Assembly (NCBI RefSeq): GCF_027580225.2
Contig: NC_073358.2
Span: 43,854,501-43,918,500, forward strand
Source of the DNA: Misgurnus anguillicaudatus
Taxonomy: Eukaryota > Chordata > Actinopteri > Cypriniformes > Cobitidae
DNA: 64,000 nt
Reading direction: 5' to 3'
The translations under genes were made by a program, and so were the position numbers. This document shows, piece after piece, positions 50,801 to 62,800 of this stretch (position 1 is its first letter; every line of letters begins with the position of its first letter). Below the pieces are notes generated by a model. It did not search any database and was not told the origin of the DNA. It saw nothing but the letters and a program-made list of their open reading frames with translations.

Positions 50801-53800
50801 TATCAGATACAAGTGAAAATTTCAGCGCTGTTTTTCACATTGCAGCCTTCATTGTGAAATCTGCAGCTCCCTGCAACAGCTGCAAGATTATCTGGCAATG
50901 TTTTTCTCACACTCGTGCAAGGAGTGAAAGAAAAAAGAAAGAAAGAGAAAGAAAAACTTTTGCAAAAATCTATCATTAAAGAAACATTGCACTTCATATC
51001 AACTTAAGTGCTTTTTACTTCAGTTTAAATTTCAGTAAAAAGTAATTTACACTTGTATATAAATATATTAATGTATAGGTACATATTTTATATTACATAA
51101 TTAATGAATACAAAATAATGCACAAGATAATCTTTACAGCTATCATTTATTTTTTATTTTTAAGCTACTGCATTACCTTTTATAGTGTTTCTCTAATCTC
51201 TACTTTTTGTGTCGGTGCCCACAGGGTTTTTAGTGCCCTAATTTCTTGTCACTTCTTTATGCTTGTTTTCCATTGTTATCTGTTATATACCATTGTATAG
51301 CAACATCAATAGCCTACAACTAGTTTCATTGGCATCAGTTGTCAAGTAATTTTTAAGTATACACCAGACGTTAAAGTAAACATGATCTGCTTGCTTGTTT
51401 TTGCAAAGGAGAGTGAATGTACTATTAGTATAGTAGAAGCCATGCAATTGTTTTAGTTTCAGACTGACTCACTCATTGTTTTAAAGCACCACACAAGTAA
51501 AGTTTTTTTTTTTAGCATAAGTGCCTTCTAAATTTGATATAGGAACTATTGATGTACTGGCCATTGATACTTAACCCTAAAGTCTACATGGACTGGCATT
51601 CACAAATCATTGTATACTTCCGTAACGTGACCATTCATAAAGCGACTGCATCCTCTAAACCTATTGGTTAACATTTGCGTTGAGACTTTAGAGGCAGAAT
51701 ATAACATTTTGATCGCCTTTTTTGGCATTAAATGCAAGGAATTGTGCACACTGCACAGTAATTTGTATTAAAAATGTAAATGGTAAAAAATATGTGTGTG
51801 ATTGGCAGAACAAGGAGGTTGTGGGTTCTGTTATGCAAAAACCTGATTTTTATTACCCTCATTTTGTTAAAATGCTCTCTATAACCAAACAGCAAACCCA
51901 TCCAATGTGCCTTATGAGAGTGCCAGTACTCCTAGTACCAGCACGGCACTCTGATGTAACAAAGCTGGGATGTTTGGCATTATAAGAATGTCCCATATTC
52001 TATACCACTCTGTGGTACTTTGGGCACCATTCATGTGAAATGTACCATGCATGGTACCAGCTGATAGTGCAGCATTATGGTGGAGCCGCGGTAATGACCC
52101 AATTTCATCTATTCAAAGGGCGAATTCAAAAATCACTGCCAACATTTTATCTTTTGAAATGAGAAGAGATTGTGTTGGACATGATTGGACCAAATGGCTT
52201 TAGAAGCGCAAATCATTTTAAAGGGGTAGTTCAGTGCAGCCATTGAAACAGGAAAATGATAAGAGAATGAAGTGTACATTTGGGCCCATTTTATTTGTAT
52301 CATTTTATTTTTATATGACACAAGCATTGGTTTACTTGTACTTGTTCAGGATGATGGGGAATAGGAAGTTTTATTGATAGCTGGGTCATGGTATGATAAT
52401 ATTGCTATTGTTTCTGTATAATGTGAAGTTGTTCAGAACTGTGTATTCAGAACAGCATTGTGTCAATCTTTTACTTTTTTCATTTTTTTATCTATTACAA
52501 AGTATACTCTTTATTAAAATATAATACAAAATTATTTACTTATTTTGTAAACAATTTCTTGTTGCACTTAAATTCTTAAGTTCATTCAACTTTCTTGACT
52601 AGTAAGGAGTTGTTATAAAAATAAAATTGTTATTAAAAAGTTATTTTAACATTATTTTTTAATTCACAGCAACTCCTCACTAGTCAAGAAAGTTGAAATT
52701 AATAGGTTTTTTTCTTCAAATTAATTAAAAGGAAATGGTTACAGTAGATTTTAGTTTAATATAATTTGCCTTTATGTTTGAATTCTCATGGACTTTCTTT
52801 TATTGAGTGCGTTTTCATGCACAGTCTTAGTACGTTTATGCTTTTTAAACTGATAATGTGTGAGGTCATGTAAGTATGTTAAGCAGTTTTCTTTTATCGG
52901 GGAAAGTCATAAATGGGTAAAGCAAAATTTGGCACAGGTAGATTTCTGCCCATTACCCCAATTTTGCATCGCATGTAAAACCCTTAAGTTTGTTCATGTG
53001 CACATGTAAAAGATAAACATCACAAATGGAAGTAATGCATAAAAGTCTCCTTTCGACTCAGAGAAACTGTACGTTTTAAAACACTTTTACATTTACAGGC
53101 TTTTTGAATGACAAGCCAGACTATAGCCGGTGACTTAAGATAAGTTGGCAAATAGGGTCACTGCCTCTAGAAACCTGACAAATCTGTGCATCCTACGTAG
53201 CCAGTTTATGCATGAAAACTGGTGTCTATAATAAGCTTACTTTTGGTAGATATTTATTTTTTGCATGTAAACGATATGTTGGTTAATCTTTTTTCCAACA
53301 ACATTTGTGTAAAATTGTTGGTAGCTGTACCTTACAAAAACCTTGTTTCACCTCTCGCTACAGGCATTTTCTCTTATTTGCGTGCATTGCTCAACTTTCC
53401 TGAAATCGGCTTACTTTACACCCATACAGTGAGTGCCATTTGACCGGCTTAAATGTGAGGAACGTAATTATTAGCGTAGTAGCACATGAAATTCAGGTAA
53501 CAGTTTGGCAGGCTTTGATAAGCTGATCTCTGTTAGCTGTAGCTGAGTTTGAAAAGCAAACTGAGTCAGAAAAACATGGAGCTTTGCCGAAAAACAAGGC
53601 AGTTCCAGCTAAAGATGACTTTAACGTTTGACGTCGTTTTGTCTTTTGGGCAGTACTGATCTGAGGTTTTAGTTTATTTTAGGGCTTTGTGCCGATTTTA
53701 CTTTGACTTTAAAAAAGTTGTGATTTTGGGGTGGGTTGGGTTACAAATCCCAAGCCTATTACAACTCGTATAACCTCTGCAAAATAGCTCATTTCCAAGT

Positions 53801-56800
53801 TAAACTGAATATGAGAGGATTTAATGGATATCCAGGAACAGGATATCCAGGGATTTAAGAAATCAGGGATTTAAATCTTTGGTGGTGCAATTCACTTATT
53901 TGTTTAATATGTTATCTCTTGATCTTTACTATGGTAATGTTCGCTGGTTTCAATTTGCAGCATTTAGCCAATATCAGCTGAAAGGAGCTTGTTACCACAT
54001 TTTTTATTCATGAGAAATAACTTGCATGGATGCATCATGGACACTAAGACCATAAGCATGCATTAAGAAGAATTGTTTAATTTTATATCTTTGCTGCCAA
54101 TCGCCCTCACTTGACTCATCTTGATACCTGTCTTGTATGGACAAGGTTTTATTATACTCTCCTATAGTCCAAACCTGGTGCCAGTAGGAAGCCCAATAAT
54201 CAAACACGGCCCTGCCGAGGCTCGATTTGGAGTGGTCTGCCTCCGATTCCCATCTGCTTCCGATTATACATCATCCTGCACACCATGAGATATTACAAAC
54301 AGCATGTCTGAAGAAACTTTTCCCTGAGGCTAGCAAAGCAGCCAGCATGTCCAACTTTGATACCTGATGAAGGAGGAAAGTACGAATAGTTTAGGTCGGG
54401 TAGGCAGACCGAAGCTAACTTTCCCTACATAACATTTAGCACCGAGTTTCTTTTCCAGCTGTCCGTTGTTGTTGCTCTGAAATAGGGTGAGTTGTTATTC
54501 TTCGCACAGTTTTCCAGCATCTACATTTTCTACTTACCGTCAGACCGACAGCGTCTGCCAAAATTGTTTACTGATGTTAATGTGGCATTGAATGAACTTG
54601 AGAAGCATGCAAGATTTTCCTCTTGGTTTGTTGAACATGTGCCATTCTCTTGAACTTTCAGTGCTAGACCCACAGCAGGCTAAATTTTTTTTAAAAATGA
54701 TTTTAAAACCCCCTCAGCGCAGGTTCTGGGAAGTATTACCTTGAGCAGTCTGTTGTTTCTCTACTGGATGTAAGTGTATTTTTCTTACATCTTATTAAAC
54801 TCAAGGAGTGCATACTGTACAGTAAATGTTTTATTTTTCTCATGTCTCTCTTAAAATTGCTACACCATCCTGCAGAGTTTGAGGTAAACCTTGTTGGATA
54901 ATAGCCCACCACGCTGTCATAAAACATAATGAAAATGGTCCTTAATTGTCAACCCTTTCAAAAAGTACACCTTTGCACCTAAAGAGTTCATATTAGTATC
55001 TCAAAGGTAGCCTGATTCTAGTCAGAATTTGAGTCTGATACCGCTCCATTGGGCTGTGATTATGGGGCGTTTCAACCAAACCAGGACAAAAAATGTCTCT
55101 GCACTCAATTGCATAGACCTACAACCAATCAGAGCAACCAAGTTTGTGACGTATGTTGAAATGGCCTCTGTCCTTTTGCAGCCTGACCTGAACTTCTAGT
55201 TATTTCGCTACAATGAGACTAACGTATTTTTTGGTCTATAAGCCACGTTTTTTCATATCTTGGCTGGTGCTGCGTTTTATAGTCAGGTGCGCCTTGTAAG
55301 TCAGTATGAATTAATTTTGACATTTATGAGGCAAGAGACAACATTACCGTCTACAGCCACGAGAGTCTGCTATATGCTGCTACTGTATGTATGTAATTCA
55401 ATAGATTTAGTAATGTGGAATGACGCGTATGCGAACTTCAAGCTAGTTGGCTTGTTCGGTTAATTTTGCCTATTCAGCCTTCCAGGTAAGTTCTGTACGC
55501 TATGGTTTATCGTTCAAATAACTGATAATATTACTTTAACATACAGATATCTATTCAGCCTGCTGTTCTGTCTGCTATTGTTTAGTTGATTAACTCGCCT
55601 TTCCAGATTAAATGTCTGTTCTTCGGCTTGGATTTTGTGAAATAATGTTCTAAATAAACACGACGTATAGTCCACTGCGACTTATATTCCACTGCGACTT
55701 ATATTCCACTGCGACTTATAGTCCACTGCGACTTATAGTCCACTGCGACTTATATATGTTATTTTGTCTTAATGACGCATTTTTGAATGATGCGGCTTAT
55801 ACTAAGGTGCGGCTTATAGTCCGGAAAATACGGTAACATTATGATTGTACTAAGTCTGAGTTAGTGAACGTACATCGACACCTACTCTGTTTTACTATGT
55901 GTCCCATCTTCTTAGCGACCATCGGAGCGAGCTGATAAATTAAACATTTGCCGAATCCCATAGTTGGGACGGCAAAAACATCTTTCCGATCAACAAATGC
56001 CTTATCGCATATCTATATTTATCTTTTAAAATCAATGCGCTGTCAATATCTTCTAGGACAGACTCGATGGCAGAATCTTCACATTTCAATTCTCCAGCAG
56101 CAGCCGTCTTTGTTGTAATCGGATTTAACTCAAGCACTCTTTGGTGACGTGTTTGTTTACGTTACTGTTGATCATCTGTCAATCATCGTATAAAGCCCTC
56201 CCTGACAATTTGATTGGTTTGACCAGATTTGGTTCAAGCATAGTTGCGCCACAACGGAGCGACACCAGACCGAACTTCCCGACCTGAAATTTTGTGGGAG
56301 GGTCTAAGTTTGGCTGGCACCCAGGCTACCTCAAAGGTACATATTGTTACCAAATATATACATATATGTACCTCAATGGTATTTATTAGGACATTTTTAA
56401 AGGGTTCTGGCCCAGTGACAGCTTTTTAAAATACATTTCAGCCTACAATTTCCTTACTTAAAGTTGTCTATACAGAGCCTGGTCCCCTAGTCCTGTCTGC
56501 TGTATGAATAAAATGTAATCCCTTCCATTTGGTTTGAAATGTATATTCTTGGATGGCTGCCTCGGTTTGGAGGTCCCTAGTGTTTCTATTTTTCCTATCT
56601 TCCAGAATTTTACCACGTTGTACTGTGTATGTGTGTTTGTGTATGTGACCAATAAAACCAAAAAAATCTAGCTAATATGCTTTTTTGTATTTAATCCCAA
56701 GGTTTACTTTGACTGTGGAGCCAAGGTGGACGATTCGGATGTCCAAGGTCTTATTCTGTCACCCGGCTTCCCGTATAACTATTCATCTGGCACTCACTGT

Positions 56801-59800
56801 GTGTGGCAGTTCTTCATACCCGCTGGCCATCAACTGATTATGGAGATGTTTGATTTCGATGTTTTTGGGAGTCCCGACAGTACCAATACATTAGCAGACA
56901 CCACAGATGAGGTACCAACTGATGAAAATGCAGCGGTCTCAAAAAGCCTAGCTGTTAGCCAGAGCATGGGAAGTTTATTCAAAAAAGCCCCGTCTGCACG
57001 TGGAGAAGAGGTCAAGCAAGTGGTTGTCCAAGAGCAGTCCACCAAAATTGAGATGACCAAAGTTTCCAACTCTGACAAAATGCTGTCTGATTCCCCCTAT
57101 GCAGTACCCTCATCTCCACAATCTTCTCAGCCATCATCTGGAGCTCAAGATGAGGATAAAAAGGTCAGGGATTCTGTTTCACTCCAAGCATCGAGAGCAG
57201 CCAGTGACCCTATGGAAAATAACATTAACTTTGTCACTACAAGCTCAGAAACATCCACCGAAATGGACGAAGAACTGACCCCTAACACCTTGCCACCGAT
57301 GATAGATGCCTGTCCCCAAGATGTCCTCTACATATCAGACCTCATCACCTTCTCATCTCGATTCTGCGGCTCCAGACGTCCCTCTAGCAGCCAGTTGGTT
57401 TTTGGATCGGAAGATGACATGATGGAGGTCGTCATGGAGTTGATTACGACCACTCACTTGGGCCGTGGTTTCGCTTTACTGTTTCAATATCAGAATCAGA
57501 CACAGTCAGCCATGATGGGGCAGCAGAAATCTGCATCGGGTTCAGATGGCGGCACAGGTGCATTGCTGGGAGCAGTGAGTGGAGCGGTTGTGTTTGCCGT
57601 GTGTCTCGCCGGCATCCTCTGTGCGATTTTCAGGTATGACTGGAAGTTCTACATGTGGGGATTTGTTTTGCAAGAAAAGCCAGATAAAAAATCCCATGAT
57701 GCAATGCAAACATGTTTATGAATCATAGGCAGATAGTTAGATTTTCACAAAGGTCATGTCACTTGAAAGAAAATATCTTTCACAAGAACATTAAGTTCGT
57801 TTGTAGGATTATAGTTATTGAGGGAGGATTTTTGTGACGTTTGAGCGCACCATCCTTCTCATTACTGAAATGCTAATACTATCACATTGTGAATCATGGT
57901 AGCATTTGTTTACTTTTTGAATTGTGCATCATTGAGCTTTATTTCCTTTAATATAATTTAATAATGGTGTTTTTTGTGCATGTTTGTGCAACAACGACTA
58001 TTAAAAGTCAGACGATGATTCTCAGCTTTTTAAAAATTGGCTTGAAATATGACCTGGACTTATTTTCGAAAGATTTCAAGACCGTAGTTCTGACACTTGC
58101 ATTTTTTATTCGTTTATTCCTCACTTTTCCGCTCTGTTACTTCTCTCAGTATCACATTTAGTCTGGCATTAATTTTCTTTAGAATTAGTCACATGCCCAG
58201 TCCCACGTCCGTGACATCTAACATCTCACAGTTGATGTTGACTCAGCTGGAGTTATTGTTTCCCATTGTTGGCAACCTAAACCAAGTCTTTCTTCTACAC
58301 TTTCGGAAAAACTTTGATGCTAAATCGCTATTCATTCCTGGACATGTCCATGGTGCCGCACCTGCCCGTAAACCGGATGCTCAAAAGCAATGTGCAGCGA
58401 CACAATAGAAAAAAGGAAATTTAAGAAGCGGAGAGAAATGATATGAAAGAGGAAAGCAGAGACCTGTTTCAATTGATATATCATGCTTGTGTTTAAACAA
58501 ACTAAAAGTCCAACTTGATTCACTCTGTGTTGAGAATGGTAGTTTTACTCTTAAAGTGTGTTTTGAGGTTACAGACAGTTTGCCTGAACTGAAATTAAAT
58601 TAATGATGGCTCTCATTGGCCTCAATTATATCCGGTATAATTATCTGCATCATGTGATCAAATTACAAATAATAGCACTAAATGCAGGTGTAAACAGAGT
58701 CTTGTCATTTGATTCCTTTCAATATGATTTAGTAGGCGGACAAATACAATATAGGCTAGATGTTCTAGACAACATCAAAGAACCAATTATTGTGTGATGC
58801 ATACTCAGTATGCCAAAATAACATCTATATACTTTGCTGTTAAAGTATGGGTTGAAAAAACAAAAATGTATCAGAAATTAGGAAAAGCCCTGCATAAATT
58901 TTGCTCTCTACTTCATATCTTAGGTCAAAGACCTAATATTGAAGGAATAGTTTACTCCAGATACTCCAATTTTACAACATCTTGGGTGTGTGTGAATTTC
59001 TTCTTTCAGTCGAACACAATCTAAGTTATATTAAATAATATCCTGACTCTTTCTGGCTTTGTAATGGCATTGAATAGTGGCCATTTTGAAGCCCATCCAT
59101 CATCCAAAACTGAATCCATGTGACTCCGGTGGGTTAATATACTGCCGCAGGAAAAAATAAGAGACCACTCCAGTGTAAACTTCAAATCATAATTTCTAGA
59201 TTATGACCACTTCAGTCTGGTGTCTGTTGGATTTTAACAAAAGCAAACCTTACATAAAGTTACATAAAGTCACCTATCAGCAAATTTAAAATGCTGAGAG
59301 CATGACAAGACCCGTTAAAGGGATAGTTCACCTTAAAATGAAAATTCTGATTTAATCATCCTCATGTTGTTCTAAACCTGTATGAATTTCTTTTTTCTGA
59401 TGTACACAAAAGAAGATATTTTGAGAAATGATGGTAAACATAAAGCATATAGTAACCTTTGACTTCCATAGTAGGAATAAAAAATATGATGGAATTTAAT
59501 GGGTACCGTCAACTGTGTGCTTACCATCATTTATCAAAATATTTTCTTCATCATTAATCTCAATACTTCCAAAGTACTGGAAGTCTATGGTCACTATCTT
59601 TTGTGTGTTTACCCTCATTTGTCAAAATATCATCTTTTGTGTTCATCAGAAAAAAGAAATTCATACAGGTTTAGAACAATATGAGGATGAGTAGAGGATG
59701 ATTTTAATTTTAAGGTGAACTATCCCTTTAAAGATGTGGCTAAAAAGTTTTTATTTACATTTTTTCCTTAAATCCATTTAAAACATTAGTATTTTGTTGT

Positions 59801-62800
59801 TGAGAAATGACTTTGAACTTGTTTTCTCTGTAGTATTGAAGGACTGAAAAAACTGCATCTTTGTTTGTTTCGACCATGTTTTTCCATTAAAATGATAATT
59901 TTACCTAACACATACCTACACGGTATAAAATATGCTGCATTTTTTAAGCCAAAACTTAAAATAGTAGGTTGAATTGACTTGCAAAAACAAGTTGTTGATG
60001 CAACTTTCTACAGTGTATAAATTGTAAATCTAAAAGGGACCATTGAACAGTTTTTGTGAGAGAAAACAATTCATATTTTAAGCAATCAATATGTTGCGAA
60101 TGTAAACACTAGATCAATAATAGCAGCACGCTGGGTCCTTGACGGTACCAAAGATATTGAATATAAAAAGGTTGAGGTCAAGGTCAAGCTTTATTAAGAT
60201 CCCTTTAAGGGCAATTTGATTGCAGTACAGGTAAACAGACGACAAACTGACACATACAATACTTCATAATAATAAATAACAGTATACAAAAAAGTTCCTA
60301 AAAAATGTTTAAAAAAAAAACTTAAATACCTTTTAAGACTTATTTAGTAATAATTTAGTAGACTTATTAAGACTTATGCATTGTACCGCATTGTATTACT
60401 GTAAATAGGGGACAATGCAACACTCAATATGGCCGCTCTTGTGATGGAAGCCTTTCAGTTAAAAGAACCAATCATCACTCGATGGACTGACGATTCTTTG
60501 GGGGAAGAGCTCTATACGCTTGCCAGCATGTGCGCGTGTGCAGGAACCTGAAACAACCTCAATAAAGTTGTTTCTTAGTGCAGTTTGAGCGTAAAAAAAC
60601 ATAAGCTATGGACCAGTTTATGGTTTAATTGTTGGTCGGATGTTGTTTTTGTTTAATTTTGATTTTTGCATGCGATTTTAGAGATATCTGTTCAGGTAGA
60701 TAGGACTTTAGTCTTGCATGACTAAAATAACTGCCTGGAAGCAATGCAAACATGGCCGCCAAGTGGCCCGACTTCCCTAAAGAGAATTTGTCGGTACGTA
60801 AGCTGATCATTGGTTCTTGCGAGTCTCAGGACTAGTCGACATATGCATTGTGACGAAACCTGCATGTAAATACTGTAAGTTTGTTGATTTATGTACATTT
60901 CAGACGAAGATGTGCTTGTTGTGAACTTTTAGGTATATGTTAAATCTACCTATATTCCATTTTTATGGATCAGCACAGGGTTTATATACAGTACATACAT
61001 TCATAGATTGGTCTGCCTTATTTTTCTTAAAGTTGCCTACAGATATATGTTAAATTCTCAGCTTCAGTTCTCAACAAAACTATTTCAATGTCCTAACTGT
61101 TCCCTGTGGGATATAGAGGCAATATAACTGAAGCCTGGATATGAATTTCATCCATGGGCTTCAAAGGTCATGCAATTATAATTGATTTTACAACAGATTG
61201 AAATATCTTCACAAAATTGCACCGGTGTATGGCAAACACGCCGGAAATGAGTTTTATGTATTTGAGTTCTCCCTGTGTGTCCTACCTAGACAGATATTTT
61301 AACGTGGTTAAGCTGAGAGGAGTAAATGGTTATTTAATAAATACAAATAATGAAATCACAGTGATGTTATTTGTGTTCTGTTAACAGACCAAAACTGTGT
61401 GCGAAAGGAGCCACGACTGCTTCTTCCATCAGCTCGGAGGTAAACGCACAAAATATATGATGATGTTGTATTGTTTGATTCTTTCTACATTCAGTTCTAG
61501 GTTTATCTTTATGGAGGAAGAGTTTGTTTTTTAGCATGTGTATTAAACCTGCCCTGTGGTGCAGGTTCCAGGAGGAGTTTTGAATTCAGCAGCAGATGTT
61601 AGTGAACTGCAGATGGTTTCTTCTAATCGCCTGGAGCAGGAGACGGGTAAAGCGGGCGACAACAACAACCATTCCCTCCACCACAGCCTGTCCCATACAG
61701 GTTCTCTCACTCCCTCTCTTTCTATTGTTTTCTGCTTTTGTCAGTAGAAGGGAACATTGGGGTCATTGGGTTCTGGGTGTTGAGGAAAGCTGTTGATGAG
61801 TTCATATGTCCTCTCTCTGAACCTGTACTGTACTTTCTGTACGTTGTCTCTAAGGATAAAAGGTTAAGAACAATAGACTGTGCAAGACCCCTATTTCTAT
61901 TAACGCTTTGCCCGCTATGAAAAGTTATCTCATCAATAAAAAAAGAAAATGCTTCCCTGCTAAGTTTTATATTACGGCAATCCATGTTTTTGCTATTATC
62001 CACTAGGTGGCACTCTTACCCAACTTTTTAAACACTAATGCATACACTGATCCAAAAACAGTAAAAACTCTGTGTATGTTTTGATCATCGTTCTGAATCT
62101 GATCTGTAACAAAAGTTCTTTACAAAAATGCAATTATCTCAGCTTTTTGCTCAAAATGTGGTACTTTTGAAGAAACCTACCCATATTTGAGAGGTGATTA
62201 AAAAGAGAACAAATAAAGATAGGATGAATCAGTTTTTTTGTTTAAAAGCAGAGGGTCTGTTCTTTCATTTGATATTTTGTATGTTTATATATTTAAAGAA
62301 GAACATTTTCTGGAAGACATTAAACTTTTGTGAAAATCATAAAAAAATGCTGGCACTGGCTGACAAAAAAAAAAAAACGTTTGCGGGGAAAGAGTTAATC
62401 AAACAAAAATTGTCCTTTATGTTCGGCATCAAATTGATGCAGTCTAAAACCCTTGACTTTTCGGCATAGCCCAGTTGTACCAGCTATGAAATGGTTAAAA
62501 AAAGGTTCCAATTAAATTGTTTATTGGAAAGGTAAACCATCACTAGCCATGTTTCCATCACTATGATTTTATGCGCATTATAAAGTATCGCATCAAAAAC
62601 GAGTGATGGAAACACCAAATTGCAAATAAAAATCCCTTAATTAAAAAAAAAACGCTCGCTTGAAATGGTTTTTGACTTATGCGAAAACGAGTAAATGCAA
62701 ATAATAAAGGAGATGAAAATGCATCTGCCGAATAAATTCTGACGTAGCGAACATTAAGGACCTGTTTACACGAGAACGCTCAAGGGTGAAAACGTAAAAA

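Larger units (their letters stand above)
55009..56329. mobile_element. 1.3-kb TAGCCTG-family hAT-like element
   Basis: Begins TAGCCTG, ends CAGGCTAC. CTCAAAGG is at 55001-55008 and 56330-56337, an 8-bp duplication. It splits a GTACC-type repeat (54958-55000 and 56338-56435). Shares atagacctacaaccaatcag with 6620. Holds a nested CGTATTTT MITE. Confidence 0.8.
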
